NCBI RefSeq assembly: GCF_020171285.1
Contig: NZ_JAIUZI010000012.1
Coordinates: forward strand, 124,001 to 188,000
From: Seohaeicola saemankumensis
GTDB lineage: Bacteria; Pseudomonadota; Alphaproteobacteria; Rhodobacterales; Rhodobacteraceae
Length of the DNA stretch: 64,000 nt
Reading direction: 5' to 3'
The position numbers and the translations under genes are program-made. Under the pieces are notes generated by a model, which saw nothing but the letters and a program-made list of their open reading frames with translations, was not told where the DNA came from and ran no database searches. Positions within the stretch are counted from its first letter, which is position 1; the number at the start of each line of letters is the position of its first letter. Shown in pieces: positions 51,347-60,583 of this stretch.

Positions 51347-52176
51347 GCGGCCTGCAGCGCCTCGGCGTTGGCATAGGCGCGGCGGCGCTTTTCCTCGATC
51401 AGTTCGGCAATCCGCAGCATCGCGATCCCGCGCATCAGCATGCTGGCGGGCAGGAACGCCCAGGCGCAGAGCAGCCAGATCTGCGACTGCGGATGGTTCA
51501 GCGGCAGCGGGGAAAAGATCATCGTCCCGATCTGAACCAGCGCCGGAATGACAAAGGGCAACAGCAGGCCGAGAACCACGTTGATCCGCCCGTCCCGCTG
51601 AAGACGAAAGACCACATCGCCGCCGGTGGTCGGATCGAACAGCGGCAGGTTCACCCAGACATTGAACGCGCCGTTTCCGATCGGCCAGCTGAACAGCCGC
51701 ACCGCCCCGAGAAAGGCCACGACCGCCAAAAGGCTCAGCCCGTAGGCAACCCCGGATGCCGCGCGCAGCAGGTTCATCGTGGTGGCCGTGGTATCGTCGG
51801 GCAGCATCACCAGAACCAGCCGGACCGGCGAATAGGGGAAATCGAGCACCTCGCCGATCACGCGGCCCAGGCCCGCAAAAATCGAGGTCAGGTGGGTCGG
51901 CTCGTACTGGTATTTGTAAATCGCGGTCAGGGATATGACCATGGCCATCAGGGCGGCAAAGCGGATGCGGTTGATCGGCGGGGCATCGCGGAATTCGACG
52001 ATGCTGGGATAGCTGGCGCTATATTCCGCAAAGGTCAGAAGCGCCGCGATGATGGCGAGCAGCGCGACGATATCCGTCGCATTTGAAGACGGCAGCGGCA
52101 AAAGAAATGATGGTGTCGCCACCAGCAAAGCCACCAAGAGTGCGCGCATAGCCGCGCCTGCATATTGTGCAAACAC
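51343..52176 (-). CDS. Conserved-looking membrane protein of unknown function
   Basis: 277 aa with about six membrane helices (residues about 9-25, 35-52, 71-89, 135-165, 200-220, 233-255) and a basic C-terminal helix (EEKRRRAYANAEALQ). No family recognised. Translationally coupled to the exported EEP protein, so the two probably work together at the membrane. Confidence 0.75.
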   Translation of the reverse strand: MFAQYAGAAMRALLVALLVATPSFLLPLPSSNATDIVALLAIIAALLTFAEYSASYPSIVEFRDAPPINRIRFAALMAMVISLTAIYKYQYEPTHLTSIFAGLGRVIGEVLDFPYSPVRLVLVMLPDDTTATTMNLLRAASGVAYGLSLLAVVAFLGAVRLFSWPIGNGAFNVWVNLPLFDPTTGGDVVFRLQRDGRINVVLGLLLPFVIPALVQIGTMIFSPLPLNHPQSQIWLLCAWAFLPASMLMRGIAMLRIAELIEEKRRRAYANAEALQAA

Positions 52177-52443
52177 TGTCCGATCCCTTCAAACTGGACA
52201 GGCTGATACGATGCCAGGCCTTTGTTCCAACTTGATCCCGCTACAAAAAGCGGTGTGCCTCAATTTGGCCTCATTTGTGCCTTCATTCGGTCACCCGCTC
52301 AAGTGATCCCGCCACGAAACCTCTGATTTATGGCAAAACCTTGGAAAAACTGGTGCGACTTTGCATCATTGCACAGGGGCATTGTGGCGCAATTTTGGCT
52401 GCCTACCATATCTGGTGTGTATCGGCAGAGACCTCCGCAAACA
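52177..52443. other. Relatively AT-rich intergenic region
   Basis: About 270 bases, less GC-rich than the genes around, upstream of the membrane-protein operon on the minus strand. It probably holds that promoter. I see no gene, tRNA or clear operator in it. Confidence 0.5.
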
Positions 52444-52477
52444 CGAAAAAAGGCCACGCAAAGGGTGCGCGGCCTTT
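52444..52477 (-). terminator. Rho-independent terminator of the HdeD-like gene
   Basis: On the minus strand AAAGGCCGCGC pairs with GCGTGGCCTTT (11 bp, one G-T) around ACCCTTT, followed by TTTC. It lies about 30 bases after the HdeD stop. Confidence 0.75.
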
Positions 52478-52505
52478 CTGTGACCCGGCGATCACCGTGG
52501 ATGCC

Positions 52506-53036
52506 TCATGCCGTCGCGTCTTCTCCGTGCGAGCGGACGAAAAAGCCGAGGATGACCAGGCTGATACCGTTGAACAGCAGCTCGATGCCCACCAGGAAAC
52601 CCAGCAGCGGCAACGCCACGGCGGCGAAATTGGCGATGATGTAGATCGACAGGGCGATCGACAACGCACCTGACAGGACCATCGGCCAGAAAAACGGCGT
52701 CTGCTTCATCTGGAACCCGGTGATCAGCCGCGCGACGCCGTTTGCGGCGAACAGGATGACGACCGCATAGGTCAGTGTCAGAACCCCGACCAGCGGCTGG
52801 CTCAGCAGCGATCCGCCCAGCAGGACCATCAGCACGCCCAGGCCGATCCCCATGAGCTTGCCCCATCCGCCCTCGTTTCCGAAGCCGGCAAAGACCTGAA
52901 ACACGCCCATCACGACGAAGAGGATGCCCGCCAGCGTGGTTACGGCGATGGACGCCGCGATCGGGTTGTTCAGAACGAAGATACCGCAGGCGACCGACAG
53001 CACGCCGAGCAGCACCCATTTAATCCAACTTGTCAT
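52506..53036 (-). CDS. HdeD family membrane protein (DUF308)
   Basis: 176 aa with six short membrane helices made of two repeats of the DUF308 unit (ASIAVTTLAGILFVVMGVFQVF and ILFAANGVARLITGFQM). E. coli HdeD contributes to acid resistance at high density; role here unknown. Monocistronic, with its own terminator. Confidence 0.88.
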   Translation of the reverse strand: MTSWIKWVLLGVLSVACGIFVLNNPIAASIAVTTLAGILFVVMGVFQVFAGFGNEGGWGKLMGIGLGVLMVLLGGSLLSQPLVGVLTLTYAVVILFAANGVARLITGFQMKQTPFFWPMVLSGALSIALSIYIIANFAAVALPLLGFLVGIELLFNGISLVILGFFVRSHGEDATA

Positions 53037-53193
53037 TTTACGCTTCCCTGTAATCGTTGTTTTGCCGCAACTTACACCAATTCGGGAAGGATTGCCCTGA
53101 TTTTTGCGACATGCGCCGAAATCAGGTGCGAATTGCGTCGGGTCGGCTCGCCCGGCGGTGGGGTCCGGGCCGTGAAAACGGCCCGGTACCGGG

Positions 53194-53799
53194 TCAAACC
53201 CAGGGCCGCTCGGCGCTGGCCTTGGCTTCGAAACTGTCGATCGAGGCGGCCTTTTCCATGGTCAGGCCGATGTCGTCCAGACCCTGCAGCAGGCAGTGTT
53301 TCTTAAAGGAATCCACTTCAAATTCAAAGACTTCACCGTCCGACGTCGTTACGGTCTGGGCTTCCAGATCGACGATCATCCGGGCGTTGGCGCCTTTTTC
53401 GGCGTCCTTCATCAGAACGTCCACGGCCTCTTGCGGCAGGACGATGGGGAGGATGCCGTTCTTGAAGCAGTTGTTGTAGAAGATATCGGCGAACGAGGTG
53501 GAGATGACCGCCTTGATGCCGAAATCCTTGAGCGCCCAGGGCGCGTGTTCGCGCGAGGAGCCGCAGCCGAAGTTGTCGCCGGCCACGAGGATCTCGCTCT
53601 CGCGGTAGGCGGGCTGATTCAGAATGAAATCAGGGATTTCGTTGCCCTGACGGTCATAGCGCATCTCGTCAAAGAGGTTCACGCCGAGGCCGGAACGCTT
53701 GATCGTTTTCAGGAACACCTTGGGAATGATCATGTCGGTGTCGATGTTGACCAGCGGCATGGGCGCCGCGATCCCGGTCAGTTTTTCGAACTTGTCCAT
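53194..53799 (-). CDS. leuD: 3-isopropylmalate dehydratase small subunit
   Basis: 201 aa from ATG 53799. VNIDTDMIIPKVFLK and FGCGSSREHAPWAL (about 75-88) are the swivel-domain signatures. It joins LeuC to isomerise 2- to 3-isopropylmalate. 136 bases lie between leuC stop and this ATG; I see no clear gene in that gap. Confidence 0.95.
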   Translation of the reverse strand: MDKFEKLTGIAAPMPLVNIDTDMIIPKVFLKTIKRSGLGVNLFDEMRYDRQGNEIPDFILNQPAYRESEILVAGDNFGCGSSREHAPWALKDFGIKAVISTSFADIFYNNCFKNGILPIVLPQEAVDVLMKDAEKGANARMIVDLEAQTVTTSDGEVFEFEVDSFKKHCLLQGLDDIGLTMEKAASIDSFEAKASAERPWV

Positions 53800-53935
53800 T
53801 TGTCTTGTCCTTTCGGGCGGGCGGCGCAGTCTGCGGGTGAATGAACCGTTTTGTACTGCTGCCAAACCCGTGTTTGTCCGTTTTGTACACCCTGCGGGCG
53901 CCACTATCGGCGGTCCCGGCAGGGTGCGGCGCGGG

Positions 53936-55342
53936 TCACATCATTTCGCGGACGTCGGTCAGGTGACCGGTGATCGCGGCGGCGGCGGCCATCGCGGGCG
54001 ACACCAGGTGGGTGCGGCCCTTGTAGCCCTGACGACCCTCGAAGTTGCGGTTCGAGGTCGACGCGCAGCGTTCGTTCTCGGCCAGCTGGTCGGGGTTCAT
54101 CGCCAGGCACATCGAGCAGCCCGCGAGGCGCCATTCGAAACCGGCCTCTTTGAAGATGTCGGCCAGCCCTTCCTCTTCGGCCTGGGCGCGGACGAGACCG
54201 GAGCCGGGCACGACCATGGCGCGCATGCCCTCCTTCACCTTCTTGCCCTTGAGGATCTCGGCGGCGGCGCGCAGGTCCTCGATCCGGCCGTTGGTGCACG
54301 AGCCGATAAAGACGGTGTCGATCTGGATGTCCGACAGTTTCTGGCCCGGTGTCAGGCCCATGTAGTCGATCGAGCGCTTGGCCGCTTCGACCTTGCCGCC
54401 CTTGAACGACTCCGGCGCCGGGACCACGTCGGTGATCGGCAGCACGTCCTCGGGCGAGGTGCCCCAGGTGACCACGGGGGCGATGTCTTCGCCCTTGAGC
54501 GTGATGACCTTGTCCCAATGGGCGTCATCATCGGAGTAGAGCGTTTTCCACCAGGCCAGCGCGGCCTCCCACTGGGCGCCCTTGGGCGCGTGCGGGCGGC
54601 CCATGACATATTCAAAGGTCTTTTCGTCCGGCGCGATCAGGCCGGCGCGGGCGCCGCCTTCGATCGCCATGTTGCAGACGGTCATGCGGCCTTCCATCGA
54701 CAGGTCGCGGATCGCTTCGCCGCAGTATTCGATGACATAGCCGGTGCCGCCGGCGGTGCCGGTGGCACCGATGACCGACAGGGTGATGTCCTTGGCGGTG
54801 ACACCGGGGCGCAGCTTGCCGGTGATCTCGACCTTCATGTTCTTGGACTTTTTCTGGATCAGCGTCTGGGTGGCCAGAACGTGTTCCACCTCGGAGGTGC
54901 CGATGCCGTGGGCCAGCGCGCCGAATGCGCCGTGGGTGGCGGTGTGGCTGTCGCCGCAGACCACGGTCATGCCCGGCAGGGTCCAGCCCTGTTCGGGGCC
55001 GACGATATGCACGATGCCCTGACGGATGTCGGAGACCGGGTAGTAGTGGATGCCGAATTCCTTGGCGTTGGTGTCCAGCGCCGCAACCTGGATCGCGGAA
55101 TCCTCGGTCATGTTGGCGGGGTCCTCGCGGCCCGGCGTGGTGGGCACGTTGTGGTCCGGCACGGCGATGGTCTTGTCGGGCGCGCGCACGGTGCGGCCGG
55201 TCATGCGCAGACCTTCGAAGGCCTGCGGGCTGGTCACCTCGTGGACGAGGTGGCGGTCGATGTAGAGCAGGCAGGTGCCGTCGTCGGATTCATGGGCGAC
55301 ATGGGCATCCCAGATTTTGTCATAGAGCGTCTTGGGGGACAT
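53936..55342 (-). CDS. leuC: 3-isopropylmalate dehydratase large subunit
   Basis: 468 aa from ATG 55342 (GAGAGGACCG before it); upstream in-frame residues are not conserved. CGDSHTATHGAFG, VFIGSCTNGRIEDL and AGCSMCLAMNPD carry the 4Fe-4S cysteines. Aconitase-family large subunit, partner of LeuD. No leader peptide rich in Leu codons is seen in the 265-bp gap to the divergent MscS gene. Confidence 0.96.
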   Translation of the reverse strand: MSPKTLYDKIWDAHVAHESDDGTCLLYIDRHLVHEVTSPQAFEGLRMTGRTVRAPDKTIAVPDHNVPTTPGREDPANMTEDSAIQVAALDTNAKEFGIHYYPVSDIRQGIVHIVGPEQGWTLPGMTVVCGDSHTATHGAFGALAHGIGTSEVEHVLATQTLIQKKSKNMKVEITGKLRPGVTAKDITLSVIGATGTAGGTGYVIEYCGEAIRDLSMEGRMTVCNMAIEGGARAGLIAPDEKTFEYVMGRPHAPKGAQWEAALAWWKTLYSDDDAHWDKVITLKGEDIAPVVTWGTSPEDVLPITDVVPAPESFKGGKVEAAKRSIDYMGLTPGQKLSDIQIDTVFIGSCTNGRIEDLRAAAEILKGKKVKEGMRAMVVPGSGLVRAQAEEEGLADIFKEAGFEWRLAGCSMCLAMNPDQLAENERCASTSNRNFEGRQGYKGRTHLVSPAMAAAAAITGHLTDVREMM

Positions 55343-55607
55343 CGGTCCTCTCCCGTATTGTTTGTAAATGCTGGCTTGGGAACTGGCGCGGCTTATAGCC
55401 GGGCCAGCACCGTGCGGGCGGCGCCGAAGAAGCGTTCGCGCAGGCGCGAGCGATCCTGAATGTCGATATGTCGGGCCGAAACGGGGTACATGGCGCACCA
55501 GATACATCCGCGCCGCGCGTCAATCAAGGATTCATGCGTGTTATGGCGCGGGCGGCGGCTTGCCTGCGCCGGAAAACCGGGCCACGCTGCGGATCAGGAG
55601 GACATCG

Positions 55608-56957
55608 ATGAACCAGGAGCTGTTGCCCACGACCCTTGTCGAGGTGATCGACGCCTTTCTGCTCCAGATGAACAAGCTGATGCTGATGTTCGTGACGCCG
55701 GGCTGGCGACAATACCAGCTGGTGATCATTCTGGCGCTGATCGGGCTGTCCTATCTGCTGGCGCTGGTGACGCGCGGGCGGGTCGAAGAGTGGTCGCGGA
55801 CGCGGGAGAACTGGCCGAAATGGCGGTTGCGGCTGCTGGTGCAGATCCGGCGGCGGCTGACGCTGGTCTATTTCGTGCTGCTGTCGGGGTCGGTGTACCT
55901 GGTGATGCAGGAAGTCACATGGCCGTCGCGCAGCTATCTGATCGGGGTGGTGGTGACGCTGGCGTCGGCCTGGCTGGCGATCGGGCTGGCGGCGCGGCTG
56001 GTGGCCAACCGGACCCTGCGGCGCATCCTGAGCTGGACCTTGTGGATCTACGCGACGCTGGTGGCGCTGGGGCTGATCGACGATGTGATGAGCTTTCTCG
56101 ACGGGATCGCGGTGGAGCTGGGATCGTTCCACGTGTCGGTTCTGGGCATCATCAAGGCGGTGCTGCTGATCGCGCTGATGCTGACGGCGGCGCGGCTGGG
56201 CAGCCATGCGGCCAGCGCGGCGCTGAAGCGCAACGAAGATATCTCGCCCTCGATGCAGGTGCTGGCGGGCAAGGCGGTGCAGCTGCTGCTTTACGGTATC
56301 GTGGTGATCTCGGGCATCCGGGCGCTGGGGTTCGACCTGACGGGGCTGGCGCTGTTGTCGGGGGCGGTGGGTGTCGGGATCGGCTTTGGTCTGCAGAAGG
56401 TGGTGTCGAACCTGGTGTCGGGGATCATCATCCTGTTGGACCGGTCGATCAAGCCGGGCGACGTGATCTCGCTGGGCGAGACGTTCGGCTGGATCGATTC
56501 GCTGGGCGCGCGCTATGTCTCGGTGGTGACGCGCGAGGGGCGCGAGCACCTGATCCCGAACGAGGACCTGATCACGGGCCAGGTGGTGAACTGGTCGCAT
56601 TCGGACCGCTATGTGCGGCTGGATGTCTATTTCGGCACCGCCTACCAGGACGATCCGCACAAGGTGCGCCGGGTGGCGATTGCGGCGGCGCGCAGCGTGC
56701 CACGGGTGCTGACCGAAGGGCACACGCCGGTCTGCCATATCGTCGGCTTTGGCGACAGCAGCGTGGATTACATCCTGCGGTTCTGGATCGCGGACCCGAC
56801 GGCGGGGCTGACCAACGTCAAGGGCAACGTGTTCCTGGCGCTGTGGGATGCCTTTCAGGCCGAGGGCATTTCGATCCCCTTCCCGCAGCGCGAGGTGCGG
56901 TTGCTGGGCGACGACGACGCCGAAGAGGGCGTGGAAAAGTGGCAGCAGGGCACCTGA
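55608..56957 (+). CDS. Small-conductance mechanosensitive channel (MscS family)
   Basis: 449 aa from ATG 55608 with AGGAGG upstream. About five helices precede the pore helix and MscS beta domain (GVGIGFGLQKVVSNLVSGIIILLDRSIKPGD, read in parts, about 258-290). RYVSVVTREGREHLIPNEDLI matches the MscS core. Opens under membrane tension to release solutes during hypo-osmotic shock. Confidence 0.9.
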   Translation: MNQELLPTTLVEVIDAFLLQMNKLMLMFVTPGWRQYQLVIILALIGLSYLLALVTRGRVEEWSRTRENWPKWRLRLLVQIRRRLTLVYFVLLSGSVYLVMQEVTWPSRSYLIGVVVTLASAWLAIGLAARLVANRTLRRILSWTLWIYATLVALGLIDDVMSFLDGIAVELGSFHVSVLGIIKAVLLIALMLTAARLGSHAASAALKRNEDISPSMQVLAGKAVQLLLYGIVVISGIRALGFDLTGLALLSGAVGVGIGFGLQKVVSNLVSGIIILLDRSIKPGDVISLGETFGWIDSLGARYVSVVTREGREHLIPNEDLITGQVVNWSHSDRYVRLDVYFGTAYQDDPHKVRRVAIAAARSVPRVLTEGHTPVCHIVGFGDSSVDYILRFWIADPTAGLTNVKGNVFLALWDAFQAEGISIPFPQREVRLLGDDDAEEGVEKWQQGT

Positions 56958-57108
56958 TTGGCCCGGAATTGGCCGGGAATCGCTTGACGCGGCAGGGCTT
57001 CATTGAAATGTCACCGGTCGGTTGCTACCTTGGCGCCACCCCGGCGCCGGGGGTTTGCCGGCGCGCCAGAAGGAGGACACTGTCCTGTCAACCCAAGCAG
57101 AGGCGGCA

Positions 57109-57498
57109 ATGGCCGCTGATGATCGGGCCGGTCTGATGGCCGCCCAAACCAAGCTGACCAGCGAAGCATTGCTGGCGCGCATCCTTTCCTCACTCGATGA
57201 CGACAAGGCCGAAGACGTCGTGCAGATCGACCTGCGCGGCAAGGCGTCCTTTGGCGATTACATGGTCGTCGCCTCGGGCCGGTCGACCCGCCAGGTGGCG
57301 GCGATGTCGGAAAAACTGGTTGATCGCATCAAGCAGGAGTTCGGGTTCTCGGCCAAGGTCGAGGGCAAGGATGCGGGTGACTGGGTGCTGATCGATACCG
57401 GTGACGTGATCGTTCACATCTTCCGCCCGGAAGTGCGCGAGTTCTACCAGCTGGAAAAGATGTGGAAGCCTCAGGCAGGCGGCGCGCCGGGCAATTGA
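57109..57498 (+). CDS. rsfS: Ribosome silencing factor RsfS
   Basis: 129 aa from ATG 57109 (GAGG 5 bases upstream). ASFGDYMVVASGRSTRQVAAMSEKLVD and GDWVLIDTGDVIVHIFRPEVREFYQLEKMW are the conserved RsfS/Iojap blocks. It binds L14 and blocks subunit joining in starvation. A stronger AGGAGG (57071-57076) stands 8 bases before an in-frame CTG (57085), so the true start may be there (137 aa). rlmH follows, the usual pairing. Confidence 0.9.
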   Translation: MAADDRAGLMAAQTKLTSEALLARILSSLDDDKAEDVVQIDLRGKASFGDYMVVASGRSTRQVAAMSEKLVDRIKQEFGFSAKVEGKDAGDWVLIDTGDVIVHIFRPEVREFYQLEKMWKPQAGGAPGN

Positions 57499-57510
57499 AG
57501 CGTCCGGCCG

Positions 57511-57528
57511 GGTCCCGCTGACGGGACC
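57511..57528 (+). other. Small hairpin between rsfS and rlmH
   Basis: GGTCCCG and CGGGACC pair over 7 bp around CTGA. It sits 17 bases before the rlmH ATG and may affect translation or message processing. Confidence 0.35.
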
Positions 57529-57544
57529 GCCGAGGGGAAATGCC

Positions 57545-58015
57545 ATGCGTCTGCGCATCTGCGCGGTCGGTCGTTTGCGGGCCGGACCGGAGAAAACTCT
57601 GATCGACGATTACCTGAACCGGTTCGACCGGACGGGACGGGCTCTGGGCCTGGGCCCGGTGGAGGTGGTCGAGGTCGACGACCGTAAGGGCGGCGGCATG
57701 GCGGGCGAGGCGGCGCTGCTGCGCAAGGCGATCCCGGCGGGGGCGGTGATCTGCACGCTGGACGAACGCGGCAAGGTGATGTCGTCCCCCGATTTCGCGG
57801 AAAAGATCGCCGGATGGCGCGACATGGGGCGCGGTGATCTGGCGCTGGTAATCGGCGGCGCCGATGGTATCGACCCGGCGCTGCGCGCCGAGGCCGATTT
57901 CAGCCTGTCATTCGGCAAGATGGTCTGGCCGCATATGCTGGTGCGGGTGATGCTGGCCGAACAGCTCTATCGTGGCGCGACGATCCTGGCCGGCGGACCC
58001 TATCACCGGGTCTGA
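57545..58015 (+). CDS. rlmH: 23S rRNA (pseudouridine-1915-N3) methyltransferase
   Basis: 156 aa SPOUT methyltransferase. LDERGKVMSSPDFAEKI, LALVIGGADGIDPAL and the C-terminal MLAEQLYRGATILAGGPYHR with final YHR are RlmH signatures. Methylates pseudouridine 1915 in helix 69 on the assembled ribosome. Confidence 0.96.
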   Translation: MRLRICAVGRLRAGPEKTLIDDYLNRFDRTGRALGLGPVEVVEVDDRKGGGMAGEAALLRKAIPAGAVICTLDERGKVMSSPDFAEKIAGWRDMGRGDLALVIGGADGIDPALRAEADFSLSFGKMVWPHMLVRVMLAEQLYRGATILAGGPYHRV

Positions 58016-58021
58016 ACCCGT

Positions 58022-58948
58022 TCATCTGACAAAGGGCGGACCGCCGCGCCGGGACAGGGTGGTGCGCCGGTTCTGGCTGCGTTCGCGGTGCCAGATATAG
58101 AGACCGGCGGCGATGATGATCAGCCCGCCGCCAAAGGTCCAGATGGTGGGCCATGTGTCGAACACCAATATGCCCGCAATCGCGGCCAGCAGGATCTGGA
58201 TATAGACCACCGGCGCCAGGATGGAGGCATCGGCCAGCCGGTGCGCCGTGGTGGTGGCGATATGACCCAGCGCCCCGAACACGCCGATCAGCATCAGCAC
58301 GGCAAAACCGGTCGTGGTGTCCGGCCAGATCCAGCCGGGGATCGCCAGCGGCGCCAGCATCAGCGTCGGCACGCCTGCGCCCCAGAGCTGGCTGGTGGCA
58401 TTGCTTTCCTGCCCGGCCAGCATCCGGGTCATGATAAAATAACACGAGGCCGAGAGCACCGCGCCGATGGACAGGAACATCGCCGGGTGAAACCCCGCGC
58501 CCCAGGGCTGCATCACCACCAGAACGCCGATGAAACCGACGCAGACGGCGGCGATCCGGTGAATGCCCACCTTTTCGCCCAGCACCGGGATCGCCAGCAG
58601 GGTCACCACGATGGGACCGGCGAACATGATGGTCGTGGTCACCGTGATCGGCAGGTAGGACAGCGCCACGAAGTTGCAGAGCGTGCTGCCGGCCAGAAAC
58701 AGCGCCCTGAGCAGCTGTTTGCCGGGCCGCGCGGTGCGGAACACCGACGCCCCCTCGCGCGGCAGGAACAGCAGCAGCGAGACCACGAAATGCCCCGCGT
58801 AGCGCACGAAGACGACCTGCAGCGGGGCGAGCCCCGCCAGCACCAGCCATTTGGCCGAGGTGTCGATCATCGTGAAGAACACCACCGACAGCGCCATCAG
58901 CGCGAGGCCGATGGCGGTTTTCTCTTCGCGCGGGGCGATCGGCTGCAT
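58022..58948 (-). CDS. EamA/DMT-family transporter
   Basis: 308 aa from ATG 58948. About ten helices in two EamA repeats (ALMALSVVFFTMIDTSAKWL start; PVVYIQILLAAIAGILVFDTWPTIWTFGGGLIIIAAGLYIW, read in parts, near the end). Drug/metabolite exporter superfamily; substrate unknown. It follows the SDR gene on the same strand 4 bases on. Confidence 0.88.
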   Translation of the reverse strand: MQPIAPREEKTAIGLALMALSVVFFTMIDTSAKWLVLAGLAPLQVVFVRYAGHFVVSLLLFLPREGASVFRTARPGKQLLRALFLAGSTLCNFVALSYLPITVTTTIMFAGPIVVTLLAIPVLGEKVGIHRIAAVCVGFIGVLVVMQPWGAGFHPAMFLSIGAVLSASCYFIMTRMLAGQESNATSQLWGAGVPTLMLAPLAIPGWIWPDTTTGFAVLMLIGVFGALGHIATTTAHRLADASILAPVVYIQILLAAIAGILVFDTWPTIWTFGGGLIIIAAGLYIWHRERSQNRRTTLSRRGGPPFVR

Positions 58949-58952
58949 GGGC

Positions 58953-59678
58953 TTAGCCCGCCGCCCAGCCACCGTCGATCACATGGGCCTGCCCGGTGGT
59001 AAAGCTGCTGTCGTCGGAGCCGAGATAGAGCGCCAGCGCGGCGATTTCCTCGGGTGTGCCGATGCGGCCCATGGGCTGGCGCGCGACGAAATCGGCGCGC
59101 GCCTTGTCATAGTCGCCGGTGGCGCGCAGGCGGTCCTGCAACGACGGGCTCTCGACCGTGCCGGGGCAGATGCAGTTGCAGCGCACGCCCTTGGTCACGT
59201 AGTCGACCGCGACCGATTTGGTCATGCCGATCACGGCGGCCTTGGAGGCGCCGTAGATGAACCGGTTTGGCGCGGCGATGATCGAAGAGGCGACCGAAGC
59301 GATGTTCACGATCGACCCGCCGCCGCGCGCGACCATCCCGGGCAGGGCGGCCTGCATGGCGTGAAACTGTGCCCGGACGTTGAGGTTGAAGGCAAAGTCG
59401 AACTCGTCGTCCGTGGCCTCGGCGATGGTGCCGGCGTGCACGAAGCCGGCGCAGTTGACCAGGATGTCGGGGGCGGCGGCCTCTATGGCCGATTGCAGCG
59501 CCGCTTTGTCGGTCACATCCAGCGAGAACGCCGCATGGGCGTCGAGCCCGTCCAGCAGCCCGGCGTTCAGGTCGGTGGCCGTCACCTGTGCGCCCTCGGC
59601 GGTAAACATCTCGGCGATGGCGCGGCCGATGCCCTGGCCAGCGGCGGTTATGAATGCGGTTTTGCCCTGCAGGCGCAT
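58953..59678 (-). CDS. Short-chain dehydrogenase, 2-keto-3-deoxy-L-fuconate dehydrogenase-like
   Basis: 241 aa. ITAAGQGIGRAIAEMF (nucleotide), LVNCAGFVHAGTI, and the catalytic Tyr-Lys in FIYGASKAAVIGM. The DHRS6/KduD-like style and VRCNCICPGTVESPSLQDRL suggest oxidation of a 2-keto-3-deoxy sugar acid. Sits 4 bases from the beta-hydroxyacid dehydrogenase gene and belongs to the sugar-acid operon. Confidence 0.88.
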   Translation of the reverse strand: MRLQGKTAFITAAGQGIGRAIAEMFTAEGAQVTATDLNAGLLDGLDAHAAFSLDVTDKAALQSAIEAAAPDILVNCAGFVHAGTIAEATDDEFDFAFNLNVRAQFHAMQAALPGMVARGGGSIVNIASVASSIIAAPNRFIYGASKAAVIGMTKSVAVDYVTKGVRCNCICPGTVESPSLQDRLRATGDYDKARADFVARQPMGRIGTPEEIAALALYLGSDDSSFTTGQAHVIDGGWAAG

Positions 59679-59682
59679 GTTC

Positions 59683-60567
59683 TTATCCCTTCAGGTTCTG
59701 GCTGAGGAAATCGACCATTTCCGGCACCATATCTTCGCCGTGGCCGGCCTCTAGCGCCTCGCCCAGCGTTGCGCTCGCGGCCCCCGACATGCGGGATTTC
59801 GCGCCCAGCCCCTCGGCCATGGTGCGGTAGTATCCCACGTCCTTGGCCGCGTTGGCGACGGAAAAGGCCAGGTCGATCTTGCCCTCGGTGGCATAGTTGC
59901 GGATGAAATCCATCATGCCCGATTTCAGCGGCCCGGCGGACATCACGCCATAGAGCTTTTCCCGGTCGATGCCGGCGGCATCGGCCATGGCAAAGGCTTC
60001 GGACATGGCGCAGGCGGTGGTCATGGCAAAGAAGTTGTTGATCAGCTTGATGGTATGCCCCGAGCCCAGCGGGCCGAGATGAAAGACGTTTTCGCCCAGC
60101 ACGTCGAGCAGCGGTTTGACCTGGGCATAGGCGGCCTCGTCCCCGGAGCACATGATGTTCAAGAGCCCATCGACCGCATGGGCGGGGGTGCGGCCCAGCG
60201 GCGCGTCGAGGTAGGTCGCCCCCTTGGCCGCCAGGTCGGCGCCGATCTTCTGCGTCGAGCCGGGCAGCGAGGTGCCGAAGTCGATCACGATCTGCCCCGC
60301 GCGGGTGCCGGCCAGCACGCCGTCATCGCCATAGACGCGGGATTCGACGTGGTCCGAGGTGCCCATGCAGAACATCACGATATCGCAGCTCTCGGCGATC
60401 TCGCGGGCGGTTGCGGCCTCGGTCGCGCCACGGGCCAGCGCGGCCTCGATGCCGGTGCGGTTGCGGTTGCCCAGCACGGTGACCTGGTAGCCGTTCTTCT
60501 GCAGGCATTCGACCATGGCCGCGCCCATCAGGCCAAGGCCGATGAAACCGATGTTCTTGTCCGTCAT
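59683..60567 (-). CDS. NAD(P)-dependent beta-hydroxyacid dehydrogenase
   Basis: 294 aa from ATG 60567. GFIGLGLMGAAMVECL (Rossmann), DAPLGRTPAHAVDGLL (substrate) and GHTIKLINNFFAM with the catalytic Lys. Family oxidises 3-hydroxyisobutyrate, tartronate-semialdehyde or threonate-type acids. In this operon a sugar-derived hydroxy acid is likely. Confidence 0.88.
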   Translation of the reverse strand: MTDKNIGFIGLGLMGAAMVECLQKNGYQVTVLGNRNRTGIEAALARGATEAATAREIAESCDIVMFCMGTSDHVESRVYGDDGVLAGTRAGQIVIDFGTSLPGSTQKIGADLAAKGATYLDAPLGRTPAHAVDGLLNIMCSGDEAAYAQVKPLLDVLGENVFHLGPLGSGHTIKLINNFFAMTTACAMSEAFAMADAAGIDREKLYGVMSAGPLKSGMMDFIRNYATEGKIDLAFSVANAAKDVGYYRTMAEGLGAKSRMSGAASATLGEALEAGHGEDMVPEMVDFLSQNLKG

Positions 60568-60583
60568 ATCCAGTGTTCTCCTG

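Noticed and set aside
53699..55459. Plus-strand open frame (586 codons) opposite leuC
   Set aside because: leuC has all Fe-S motifs; the opposite frame has none.
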